From Siphonobacter curvatus (GTDB lineage Bacteria > Bacteroidota > Bacteroidia > Cytophagales > Spirosomataceae), in NCBI RefSeq assembly GCF_002943425.1, contig NZ_PTRA01000001.1:2046001-2110000 (forward strand): 64,000 nt of DNA, in the 5' to 3' direction. The position numbers were made by a program, and so were the translations under genes. How positions within the stretch are numbered: the first letter of the stretch is position 1; each line of letters begins with the position of its first letter. This document shows, piece by piece, positions 50,275-58,388 of this stretch. The notes below the pieces were generated by a model. The model was given only the letters and a program-made list of their open reading frames with translations. It was not told where the DNA came from and searched no databases.

Positions 50275-51003
50275 TCAAGGTAATGGTTTTTTAGAGATAT
50301 AGATGACGCCACGCTGCCCATCGCAGAACTTGAAGTCTTTTATACCTCCGCATACGGCAGCGGAGCCGGAGATGTATAAACGTTGCTGAGAGTCCAGATA
50401 GATACTTTGGATCTGATGCTCCTGAGGCAAAGCTACCCGGCGACCCGTGGACGTCTTATAGCCTATGGTTTGGACATAGCTACTCGAGCAATTGGGACAC
50501 GTGGGTGTTAACAGCTGATCAATTTCATACACCACTCCATTCGCGGCTTTTAGGCGGTTACGAGGTACGCGTAAGCTGTCGCGTTGAGCAATGGTTAACG
50601 TACGCGGAGGAATGCTAAACCAAGACTTGCCCTGATCTGTGCTGTAATCGCCAGGGTTAGCGGCGTACTTTTCTGGATAAGCAGAGCTTGACCATTGAGA
50701 AGACAAGGTAAATAGAGTGTCTGCCCGGGGGGCAAAGGCCATCACCCAAGCCATAACTGAATAATCGCTCTTATGCCAGGACTTGCCTCGATCTTGCGTA
50801 TAGTAGAGCTTATAGCCCGTTGAAATGACAAGCGTACTGTCAATGTTACCATACACACCCCAGACTTCCCGTTCTTCAGGGGCCGTTAGAATAAGCCAAT
50901 CCTGGGTTTCACGAGGTTGACCTGCTTTGTCAGGATTTTTGGAGTCAGGCTTACAGGAAAAGAAGGCAACCACCAGGAAGGTAAGTAGGTAAAAGGTTTT
51001 CAT
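50275..51003 (-). CDS. lipoprotein with BNR-like repeats
   Basis: A 242-residue predicted lipoprotein, lipobox AFFSC-KP. Repeated YYTQDRGKSWHKSD and YSTDQGKSWFSIPP are Asp-box (BNR) motifs typical of beta-propellers of sialidase or photosystem-assembly type. A CPNCSSSY pair and CGG...FCDG near the end may bridge. Ligand unknown. In unit A the same slot between R3 and R4 holds the YadA/S74 protein instead. Confidence 0.72.
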   Translation of the reverse strand: MKTFYLLTFLVVAFFSCKPDSKNPDKAGQPRETQDWLILTAPEEREVWGVYGNIDSTLVISTGYKLYYTQDRGKSWHKSDYSVMAWVMAFAPRADTLFTLSSQWSSSAYPEKYAANPGDYSTDQGKSWFSIPPRTLTIAQRDSLRVPRNRLKAANGVVYEIDQLLTPTCPNCSSSYVQTIGYKTSTGRRVALPQEHQIQSIYLDSQQRLYISGSAAVCGGIKDFKFCDGQRGVIYISKKPLP

Positions 51004-51120
51004 AAGGTCGAATAGTTCAGGGCAGAAAGCTACTGCTCAACCTTTAATCACCCAAGCCGGGTTACGTTAAAAGAAGTTAAGGGCTTCCTATGAGCTAGAA
51101 ACGCAGCTTTTGATGGAAGT

Positions 51121-51455
51121 AAAATATTTCTTGAATTATTTGTGGGAATATTCCACGAGTCCTACGCCTTTGAACCATGCAAACATTTACAAGTATCGAG
51201 GAGGCGTTTAAAGGGTAGCTTGCTCATATCGATCCCTCATTACCAGCTGATGTCAAGAAAAGCAAGTTTACAAATGCCTGGAGGGACTATATACACTACA
51301 AAGGAACCTCAGACAAGAGAATGCTCGAAATCCTTCATGAATATGGGAAAGTCAAGGTTAAGACTGTTGTCAAATTCACTTCTAACTAAGGAGTCTATTT
51401 TTTTAACCTTTTTTGTGAAGATTCTCCACAAATCAAATCTTAAACCACTGACCAT
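51121..51455 (+). repeat. R4 repeat, unit B
   Basis: 335 bp, the second copy of 40899-41231. The main differences are scattered substitutions and two extra bases in the T run after GAGTCTATTTTT. Confidence 0.85.
51177..51389 (+). pseudogene. 70-codon frame interrupted by TAG (R4, unit B)
   Basis: The same frame as at 40955-41167, with TAG again at codon 14 (51216-51218) and no frameshift. Six amino-acid changes (for example DYTHNKG to DYIHYKG, EYEKVEV to EYGKVKV, FTPN to FTSN) and one or so silent change separate the copies. This ratio indicates little purifying selection after the stop arose. Confidence 0.55.
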
Positions 51456-51456
51456 T

Positions 51457-52350
51457 ATGATTACGCTTCCTTTTTCATCTTCGCACCGACGGCATTGCCG
51501 ATAAAGAATTTCCGGTCATATATACAAAGGTCATGCTCAATGGCACCCGGGTTAACATGGGCTCCACTGGACTTCGGGTTACCCGCGAAAACTGGGACTT
51601 CCGTTTACGTCGCTACAAAGGCAGAGACGCTATATCCTTGGCCAATAACGCTCAGCTCGATGGCATCGAAAGCTAGATTCGTTCGATTATTCTCTACTTC
51701 GAATCTCGCCAAGAAAAGCTTACGCCCCCTAAGCTCAAAGAGAGGTTTAAACCCTCAGGCAACTTTGAAAAGCCCGTTCTTAAACTCGTCAACCTCTATT
51801 TGGAGGAGTCCGGCAAGATGGCTCAGGTAGGACAAATCGCTAAGTCATCACTGGCTACCCGCACCCATAAAGTGAAGCTGTTTCTCCAGTTTCTTGACCA
51901 CGAGAATAAAATGTCGTTACTCATCGAGGAGCTACGAGGCCTTATTTTGGAACGTTACAAGAACTGGTATTGCTTCGGGGTTGCAAGCTTGCCTACGCTC
52001 AGAAATGCCAGCAGTTTGTCAAGTCATTTTTGCTCTAGTGATGGTATAATGGTCACGTAAAAGAAAACCGACTGGCGAACTATCGGGTGAAGGTGAACAA
52101 AACGCCCATCCTGGAACATCTTTCGGAGAAGGAAATAGCAAAGCTAGAGCGAACTGTATTTACTAAACGAGTGCAGGAGACCGTATACTGTTATCTATTT
52201 GCGTGTTATACCGGGCTAGCTTACGTTGATATGACGCTACTAAGTGAGGCCAGCATCGTTGAACAGGAGGGTCGGGAGTACTTGAAGGGAGGCCGGTAAA
52301 AGACGGGTACTAGCTTCTTTCTGCCGCACCGAGCTTTAATTGGAGAAATT
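51457..52350 (+). pseudogene. decayed tyrosine integrase (Bacteroidota type), unit B
   Basis: Most of a site-specific integrase can be read across lesions: arm-binding domain (LRTDGIADKEFPVIYTKVML, STGLRVTRENWDFRLRRYKG), SAM-like domain (SGKMAQVGQIAKSSLATRTH) and the start of the catalytic domain (LEHLSEKEIAKLERTVFTKR, CYTGLAYVDM). Lesions: a frameshift right after MITL, an in-frame TAG near 51674, a frameshift near 51985, TAG-TGA near 52032, and TAA at 52299. The catalytic C-terminus is lost. TGLAYVD in place of TGLR in box I is normal for CTnDOT-like relatives (IntDOT itself lacks the box I Arg). Confidence 0.75.
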
Positions 52351-52362
52351 GCCTTGTATTAT

Positions 52363-52914
52363 ATGGGTAATTGTATGGATTCTCTCTTAGAAAATCGTCC
52401 AGGGAGGCAACACATCACTAACTATAGCACTATTGTGCTTATTGATAGTGATGAATTTGAAAGAATCGAAAACAAGGGCGTAGGTGAAGAGGAGACCTTC
52501 GAACTCATCGATGCAGAGGTGAAGGAAATAATGATTCGAAATCAAATGGTTGCTTTTAATAACAATTACGAAGATTATGAGCAGTTAGGTATTGAAATTA
52601 GTGACTATGATAACCCTAAAAAACTCATCAGCTTTGATAATGTGCTGAGGTATTTCAACGAAACTAACCCAGCTCTGATTAGTGCTACGGAAGATGAACT
52701 TCGTCAATATCTTCCCAAAGACTTACCTAAGTTAATGACCCTGGACTCGTTTCATTTTATGAGTAGGTTCGAAGACGATAAATTCAACGTGCCCAGCAGC
52801 CAGGAAACCTTTCAGTTGATTGCAAAGGTCTTGGCGACGCAGGATCCAGCTCACTGGAAGCCTACGCAGGAACCCAATAACCATTGGTCAAACTGGGAAT
52901 CTGGCTGGCTATAG
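52363..52914 (+). CDS. hypothetical acidic protein, possibly DUF7003-like
   Basis: A 183-residue acidic protein; start uncertain (ATG 52363, ATG 52375, or TTG 52354 which borders the integrase relic). The C-terminal block LPKDLPKLMTLDSF, ETFQLIAKVLATQDP and NNHWSNWESG recalls DUF7003-type proteins of Bacteroidota, but the N-terminal half does not fit clearly, and a fusion with relic sequence is possible. Function unknown. Confidence 0.5.
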   Translation: MGNCMDSLLENRPGRQHITNYSTIVLIDSDEFERIENKGVGEEETFELIDAEVKEIMIRNQMVAFNNNYEDYEQLGIEISDYDNPKKLISFDNVLRYFNETNPALISATEDELRQYLPKDLPKLMTLDSFHFMSRFEDDKFNVPSSQETFQLIAKVLATQDPAHWKPTQEPNNHWSNWESGWL

Positions 52915-53116
52915 ACTCGCTATCATTGGGGTTACACGTTATTGTTAGGTACGCGGGTCTATATCTGGTCCGAGTAGACGGCCGGAAAATCTTCAACAAT
53001 CCGGATCCGTTGGAGGTAGTGGATTTTATTAGGGTCAGCTAGCGTGTTATATTGCACACACATTACACCTAATCATCTTTGTCCACGTCCACCTTGCCAC
53101 GAAGTTCTATTGCCTC

Positions 53117-53803
53117 ATGAAAAAAGTACCGTTATTGGTAGGAGCATTCTTGCTTTTAGTGCTCTGGTCCTGCAAAAAAGATCAAGACGAATCGATCCCG
53201 TTTCCTCGCTACCTGGTGATGGATTATGTAAAAGCTAAAACCCCGATTAGACTTTTTACGGCTGGCAAAGAAATTACCGATCAGTCCATTATCAGTGCTT
53301 TTCTAAAAGACTCCACCTACACAGGATTTGAAAGATATACAAAGCATGCGAGCTACTTTGGGTATGAGAAGAGCCCCATTACTGCTGATACCCTTATCAC
53401 CTTCACGCATTCCGATTCGGTGGTAGTGGGAAAGTTTGATGTGTATTCAAACCCTAGGCGTTCTGTGGTTAGGAAAGGCAAAGAGTTAGTCATCATTAGT
53501 CCCATATACGCTATTAGGTTATCTAACTCTCCAATAAATGAGATCGTAAAGCATAATCTCATCATTGAGGACTATATGCATCTACCTAATGAAGTTAGAT
53601 TATACAAAGTTAGAGAGGTGTATGCGGCGTATGGGGATTACAACCAGCTAGAAATGCCCCGAATCAGCTACTTTTATAAAAGAGGAAATAGGGGTAATTC
53701 TTTAAGCACGTTAAATGAATTTGACGAATCCTATATAACTAAAGTAGCGAAAGGGGATACACTTGTCGTACAAGAGTATTTATTAGGTTTAAAAGCCAAA
53801 TAA
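53117..53803 (+). CDS. lipoprotein of unknown function
   Basis: A 228-residue predicted lipoprotein, signal MKKVPLLVGAFLLLVLWSC with lipobox LWSC-KK. The mature part is rich in beta strands with no motif recognised (ITFTHSDSVVVGKFDVYSN; FDESYITKVAKGDTLVV). It ends just before repeat R6. Confidence 0.65.
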   Translation: MKKVPLLVGAFLLLVLWSCKKDQDESIPFPRYLVMDYVKAKTPIRLFTAGKEITDQSIISAFLKDSTYTGFERYTKHASYFGYEKSPITADTLITFTHSDSVVVGKFDVYSNPRRSVVRKGKELVIISPIYAIRLSNSPINEIVKHNLIIEDYMHLPNEVRLYKVREVYAAYGDYNQLEMPRISYFYKRGNRGNSLSTLNEFDESYITKVAKGDTLVVQEYLLGLKAK

Positions 53804-54115
53804 GGTCTCCTCAAAATTGAGGACTTTGATTATCAGGATTTTAAACCTAAAGGTGAAGGACCTCGACATCAGATTGAACCTCTATCAAGCAAGCTCGGCA
53901 GTCGTTGGGCTTGTTTTGTTTAGGGAGCACTACGAAGATTTCCCGATAGGTGATTATCACAGGACGGACACTGCCCAGAATATACGTAAGATTGAGGCTG
54001 TGATTGACTTCCTGCTATCTTTGCGTCAACGCGTTGTCCACTACTGCCCTGTATGAAGTTTTTTTCCGCTGCTTTCCTTTTTGTAGCCCTGTGCTATGTT
54101 TTCAGTGCCTGCAGA
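53802..54115 (+). repeat. R6 repeat, unit B
   Basis: Second copy of 44394-44706; it runs through the upstream region and signal-peptide codons of the PQQ-propeller lipoprotein, ending at the CTGCAG after the lipobox. The small open frame inside (53817-54056) is shifted relative to unit A and is not called. Confidence 0.8.
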
Positions 54116-55213
54116 AAAGACAATCCGCCCGCGGAACCTGCGACCAATCAAACCATCTTCATAGCTGATAGCAAGGGTGGGCTTTATGCCTTTAATGCTC
54201 AAACGGGAGCAACACTTTGGGAAAAGCAAATTGACCATCCCGTAAGCGAAGGATTTGTGGTAGCCAATGGGTTGCTCTATATGCCAACCCTTGATCAAAC
54301 CATTCAGACCTACGAGGTGCAGACGGGGAATTTGAAATGGGAAGTGAAGGTTGACAAGGCTAATCTATCCACCAATAATATAGTATTAACTAACGGCATA
54401 CTATGTATCAGCGGGATTGATTATTTAGTAGGTTTAGATGCAACGACTGGGCAAAAGAAATGGGAGTTAACTTCCTTGGCTAATGATGGAATGATCTATG
54501 CTCAAAACGGAATAATATATATCAGATCGAGTGCTATTACCGCTATAGAGGCTTCCACGGGTACAGTTAAATGGCGAACCACATTAAAAGAATTTACTGA
54601 ATCCCCATTTGTTATCGATCATGAATCTTTGTATGTGTTTTCATACGCCTCAGAACCAGACCCCTCCAGTCCCTTCGGATTTCCTAAGCCTTATGAACAA
54701 GTGACTCGACTGGACTTAAAAACAGGCAACATAAAATGGAGTCAACGGCTTGCTGGAACCGCGAGGACAAGATTATTTGCTTCTTCACCGGAACATCTGT
54801 TTATAAGATATAGAGGCTCGTTTGAATATCGCCTGATATCTCTAGCAAAAGAAGACGGTCGGCTGATTTGGGATATACCAGAAAAGCCAGGGTTTGGCTG
54901 GTCTTCGCCTTTTTACTCGAAGTCATACCTGTACATGGGGGCTGAGGATGGAGGATTTTATCAAATGCATGAAGAGACAGGAAGTTTCAAAAAAGTATTT
55001 CAGAGCAATGAGGCATTTCGAACCAGTCCTGTCATTGTCAACGGAATGATTTACGTCGGGGGCCGAGACCAGCGTTTGTATGCCGTTGAAGAGGCAACGG
55101 GGCAGGTAAAGTGGTCCGTGCCCGTCAAGAACGATCTATTCATTGTCTCACCCGTTGTACTTGATACTAAAGGAAAAGCCTATCACTACGCCGAATCAGG
55201 GATGTTAGACTAA
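54053..55213 (+). CDS. PQQ-like beta-propeller lipoprotein
   Basis: A 386-residue predicted lipoprotein. Signal MKFFSAAFLFVALCYVFSAC-RK; the mature part has about seven PQQ-type propeller blades with recurring patterns such as GLYAFNAQTGATLWEKQ, YEVQTGNLKWEVKV, LDATTGQKKWEL, IEASTGTVKWRT and AVEEATGQVKWSV. These are BamB-like scaffolds without the enzyme residues of quinoprotein dehydrogenases. Ligand unknown. Its promoter and signal codons belong to R6, shared with the broken gene at 44645. Confidence 0.88.
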   Translation: MKFFSAAFLFVALCYVFSACRKDNPPAEPATNQTIFIADSKGGLYAFNAQTGATLWEKQIDHPVSEGFVVANGLLYMPTLDQTIQTYEVQTGNLKWEVKVDKANLSTNNIVLTNGILCISGIDYLVGLDATTGQKKWELTSLANDGMIYAQNGIIYIRSSAITAIEASTGTVKWRTTLKEFTESPFVIDHESLYVFSYASEPDPSSPFGFPKPYEQVTRLDLKTGNIKWSQRLAGTARTRLFASSPEHLFIRYRGSFEYRLISLAKEDGRLIWDIPEKPGFGWSSPFYSKSYLYMGAEDGGFYQMHEETGSFKKVFQSNEAFRTSPVIVNGMIYVGGRDQRLYAVEEATGQVKWSVPVKNDLFIVSPVVLDTKGKAYHYAESGMLD

Positions 55214-55233
55214 GATAAGACCCATAATAATAC

Positions 55234-55266
55234 AAAGAGAGAGCCTCAAACTGAGACTCTCTCTTT
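55234..55266. terminator. terminator between PQQ lipoprotein and ssrA
   Basis: AAAGAGAGAG (55234-55243) pairs with CTCTCTCTTT (55257-55266). It directly abuts the 3' end of the tmRNA gene and can serve both strands. Confidence 0.7.
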
Positions 55267-55268
55267 AG

Positions 55269-55639
55269 TGGAGACGGAGGGATTCGAACCCTCGTCCAGA
55301 ACAGGGACGCCACGCATATTCTACATGCTTAGTTGTCTTTCGATTGTCGGGAATTCGTCAGGTCGACAACAAACCGAACGGATTCCGTATTCGCTAGTAC
55401 TGATTAGGGCTTAACGAAATGGGCCCCTCAGACACTACCTTTCGACGTCCCGAACTCCGACCCGGTAGTGTGACGGTTCGGCGGAACGATGGCTAATGGT
55501 TAATCCTCCGGATTAAGCAGCCATAGCGTAGCTATTGTTGCCAGCTATTGTTTTAGAAGAATTTTACACGGAAGGTTCTTCCAACTTCCGACATGCTTAC
55601 ACCCGCAACTTCAACCCGCTGTCAATACCCGTCGTCCCC
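55269..55639 (-). ncRNA. ssrA: tmRNA (ssrA)
   Basis: Transfer-messenger RNA on the minus strand, about 371 nt without CCA. The 5' GGGGACGACGGGTATTGACA and the 3' T arm plus acceptor (GGTTCGAATCC...CGTCTCC, discriminator A) pair into the tRNA-like domain. The tag frame is GCT then GGC AAC AAT AGC TAC GCT ATG GCT GCT TAA at 55545-55513, i.e. A-GNNSYAMAA, ending in the AA degradation signal. It rescues stalled ribosomes. The 3' end faces the accessory island; ssrA 3' ends are classic integrase target sites. Confidence 0.95.
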
Positions 55640-55683
55640 GGATGTTGATTGGGCGAAAATGATCGTTTTCATTTTCAGGTTCA

Positions 55684-55691
55684 CAAATATA
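55684..55691 (-). promoter_or_regulatory. candidate -7 element of the ssrA promoter
   Basis: Minus strand TATATTTG, an exact TAnnTTTG match, 45 bases upstream of the mature 5' end. A hairpin (GAAAATGA/TCATTTTC) in the leader at about 55655-55677 may help processing. No clear -33 TTTG seen. Confidence 0.4.
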
Positions 55692-55730
55692 ACTCCTTTT
55701 TCTGATAAATTGTTCAGAAAAGGCCTTTGT

Positions 55731-56123
55731 TTATAAGCCCAGCTCACTTAGTTCATCTTCCCGTACCATCAATAGTATGGCAGAATGAGGAATAATGAGG
55801 TACTTTTCACCATCAATTTCCACATCAAACGCATTCCGACGTAAAAATAAAATCTGATCGTTTTCGCGTACCTGTAGCGGAACGTATTTCACGTCTTCTT
55901 TTTTTTCTTTCCAGGGCTCATCCTCATCGCTGGCCGCTGGAATTGGAAAACCGGGGCCTACCTTGATGACTACGCCCTGCTGAATATCTTCTTTCTCCGT
56001 AACGGTAGGAGGTAAGTACAAACCCGAACGGGTTTTCTGCTGACCATCACTGGGGCGAACCAGTACCTTATCGCCCGCCATGATTAGTTTTCGTAACGTA
56101 TGAATGCCTTCGAGCGTACTCAT
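55731..56123 (-). CDS. GroES-family co-chaperonin-like protein
   Basis: A 130-residue Cpn10-fold protein. The beta-barrel pattern is seen in IMAGDKVLVRPSDGQQKTRSG, QQGVVIKVGPGFPIP and YLIIPHSAILLMV. It is longer than GroES (about 97) because of an acidic insert (SDEDEPWKEKKEDVKY). Probably not the groES of the groESL operon, which is not here; its partner is unknown. Confidence 0.85.
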   Translation of the reverse strand: MSTLEGIHTLRKLIMAGDKVLVRPSDGQQKTRSGLYLPPTVTEKEDIQQGVVIKVGPGFPIPAASDEDEPWKEKKEDVKYVPLQVRENDQILFLRRNAFDVEIDGEKYLIIPHSAILLMVREDELSELGL

Positions 56124-56176
56124 GATCTTTTTAAGTTATGCGGATTCGATTCGTTAAAAGGCCATTCCGTACGGGG

Positions 56177-56695
56177 TCAGACGGAAAAATTGTCAGGAAT
56201 TTTGCCTCGCTTGCCAAGCTCTACTGCTTCTACGTCAAAAATTCGACCCTGATCGACTTTAAAGCGGAGTGCTGTCATGATTCGATGAAAGCCTTCTTTC
56301 CCCGCTGCACCCGGATTCATGAATAACATACCGCTGGAATCCCGCTCGACTCGCAGGATGTGCGAATGTCCACAGATCAGTACGTCGGGTTTTTGCTCCC
56401 GTAGCAGCTGACGGGCGTCAGGTTTGTAGCGGCCGGGCGTTCCGGCAATATGGGTCATACCCACGTTAACCCCTTCGCAGGTAAAATGATTGATCAGCGG
56501 AAACAGAGAACGTATTTGCGTACCATCAATGTTTCCGTATACGCCCTGAATGGGTCTGGCATACATTTGGAGGCGTTCATACACACTGGTACCCCAATCT
56601 CCTGCGTGCCAGATTTCGTCCGCCCAGCGACAGTGTGAATCAAGGGCTTCGTCGAACCAGCCGTGTGTGTCAGAAAATAATAAAATCTTTTTCAT
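56177..56695 (-). CDS. YfcE/MJ0936-type metallophosphoesterase
   Basis: A 172-residue calcineurin-like phosphodiesterase of the YfcE/MJ0936 subgroup. Metal-binding motifs are in order: LLFSDTHGWFD, IWHAGDWGTS, VYGNIDGTQI, GMTHIAGTPG and ICGHSHILRV. Likely hydrolyses phosphodiesters; substrate unknown. Starts at ATG 56695 with MKKILLFSDTHG, the family N-terminus. Confidence 0.94.
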   Translation of the reverse strand: MKKILLFSDTHGWFDEALDSHCRWADEIWHAGDWGTSVYERLQMYARPIQGVYGNIDGTQIRSLFPLINHFTCEGVNVGMTHIAGTPGRYKPDARQLLREQKPDVLICGHSHILRVERDSSGMLFMNPGAAGKEGFHRIMTALRFKVDQGRIFDVEAVELGKRGKIPDNFSV

Positions 56696-56893
56696 TTCTA
56701 AAGTATCCTTTTACCTTGCCACCCGGCAGTCGTTTCGCTGAAAGTCAGTGAAAATCATGTGTTACCTTCTGTTGAGATAACGTATAGAGACCCGTTATGC
56801 TTACCGTTATCTGAGTTGAACTACTTCCGGTTTCCTTGAAATCCTAAAGAAGTAATAAACTTTAATCAACAGACAATCAATGATTTATTGCTT

Positions 56894-57535
56894 ATGATTA
56901 TTACACCTTTTGAAACCGAACTGTATCAAAAACTCAGTGTTTTCTTCGCCGAGAATGGGTTTGAATTGCTTTCGGATCGAAAGCAGTTCAGAAAGCAAAC
57001 GCCGGTTGGATTCTACAATGTTGTCTTTTCTACCTCGTATCGAACCAACGAAATCTGGTTGGATGTAAGCATTGGTTTGCGGCACCAGGAAATTGAATTT
57101 CTAGCCCAGCAATTTCTCGATAATGCCGAGGAATATCGCGAAGATGCAAATACACTGGTGATTTCAGTAGGGAAATTTAATGACGATAAATATTTCCGGT
57201 ACAAGTTGCAAAGCACCGAAGATTTAAACGACGTTTGCGACCAGATCAAGGAATTTTTATTGAATCAGGGATTTGCCTTTATGGAAAAATATGGTTCGCT
57301 GAAAGCGTTGAATCACCTGCTCAACGATGAACCGACCAAACCTAGCAAGTTTCTGTATAATCAGATTCATCGTTGTTTTAAGGGAATTATCGTCGCCAGA
57401 TTTAGTAATCACGAACGGTTTTTACGGCTGATCGACTTGTATCGGGTACAGGTGGCTAAACTAGGAGCGTCCATCGAGGAACAGCAAACATTCGAACGCT
57501 TGCTGAGCTTTCTCTTGTATCATTCGTTGAATTAA
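56894..57535 (+). CDS. hypothetical protein (213 aa)
   Basis: A soluble 213-residue protein from ATG 56894 (MIITPFETELYQKLSVFF); a TTG two codons upstream is possible. Mixed alpha/beta N-terminal half (RKQTPVGFYNVVFSTSY) and a helical C-terminal half (YRVQVAKLGASIEEQQTFER). No family recognised. Single gene, 54 bp before the SDR gene. Confidence 0.7.
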   Translation: MIITPFETELYQKLSVFFAENGFELLSDRKQFRKQTPVGFYNVVFSTSYRTNEIWLDVSIGLRHQEIEFLAQQFLDNAEEYREDANTLVISVGKFNDDKYFRYKLQSTEDLNDVCDQIKEFLLNQGFAFMEKYGSLKALNHLLNDEPTKPSKFLYNQIHRCFKGIIVARFSNHERFLRLIDLYRVQVAKLGASIEEQQTFERLLSFLLYHSLN

Positions 57536-57589
57536 TATTCCGTAAGTATCCGATTATCATTCTATCCGTACATCGGCAATTACTTTTTT

Positions 57590-58342
57590 ATGTCACGTAC
57601 CGCATTTATTACCGGAGCTACTTCCGGGATTGGCAGAGCGACGGCTTTCGCTTTTGCTGAACTGGGTTATCGGCTGTTATTGCACGGCCGACGCCAGGAA
57701 CGACTGGATGAACTCAAAGAAAAACTGCAGGACAAGGTGGAAGTATACACGCTCAACTTCGACGTTCGCTACCGCGAAGATGTGGAAGAAGCGTTTTCTC
57801 GCGTACCAGAGTCCTGGCAGGAAATCGACATTCTGGTCAATAACGCGGGCAATGCTCACGGACTGGGTCCCATCCAGGAAAATGACCCCGACGATTGGGA
57901 TGCCATGATTGATGGGAATGTAAAAGGTATTCTGTACGTGTCGAAACTGGTGATGCCTGGTATGATTGCCCGGCGAAGTGGCCACATCATTAACATCAGT
58001 TCGGTAGCGGGTAAGCAAACGTACCCTAACGGGACGGTGTATTGTGCTTCCAAGTCGGCTGTAGAAAGCATTAGTCAGGGCATGCGTATGGATTTGAACC
58101 CGTTTGGTGTCAAAGTTACCAACATCGCTCCAGGAGCCGTAGAAACGGAATTTTCACTGGTTCGTTTCAAGGGCGATGACAAACGGGCGGATCTGGTTTA
58201 TCAGGGATTCACACCGCTTTCGGCCGAAGATATCGCCGAAACCATCACATTCGTAGTGACCCGGCCACCCCACGTGGTACTGGCCGACATTTTGATTTTC
58301 CCGACGGCTCAGGCTTCAGCCATGCTTCTGAAGAAAGACTAA
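57590..58342 (+). CDS. SDR family oxidoreductase (YdfG-like)
   Basis: A 250-residue classical short-chain dehydrogenase. NADP site TGATSGIGRATAFAF near residue 7, with HGRRQERLDEL favouring NADP(H); NNAGNAHG near 85; catalytic Ser in INISSVAG and Tyr/Lys in NGTVYCASKSAVES near 155; then IAPGAVETEF. Closest in style to YdfG, which oxidises serine, 3-hydroxy acids and related substrates; that is inference. Confidence 0.93.
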   Translation: MSRTAFITGATSGIGRATAFAFAELGYRLLLHGRRQERLDELKEKLQDKVEVYTLNFDVRYREDVEEAFSRVPESWQEIDILVNNAGNAHGLGPIQENDPDDWDAMIDGNVKGILYVSKLVMPGMIARRSGHIINISSVAGKQTYPNGTVYCASKSAVESISQGMRMDLNPFGVKVTNIAPGAVETEFSLVRFKGDDKRADLVYQGFTPLSAEDIAETITFVVTRPPHVVLADILIFPTAQASAMLLKKD

Positions 58343-58352
58343 GCGTTACGTA

Positions 58353-58382
58353 TACGGCCTGCGTTATTGAGCAGGCCGTATA
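58353..58382. terminator. hairpin between SDR and YetF genes
   Basis: ATACGGCCTGC pairs with GCAGGCCGTAT (loop GTTATTGA), between convergent genes; probably a terminator for both, though the T run is weak. Confidence 0.6.
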
Positions 58383-58388
58383 ACTACT

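Noticed and set aside
52010-52299. Separate short gene MKVNKTPILEHL
   Set aside because: It is the central part of the decayed integrase in its shifted frame, not an independent gene.
53817-54056. 79-codon frame inside R6, unit B
   Set aside because: TTG start, overlaps the signal-peptide start of the PQQ lipoprotein, and is out of frame with the unit-A version.
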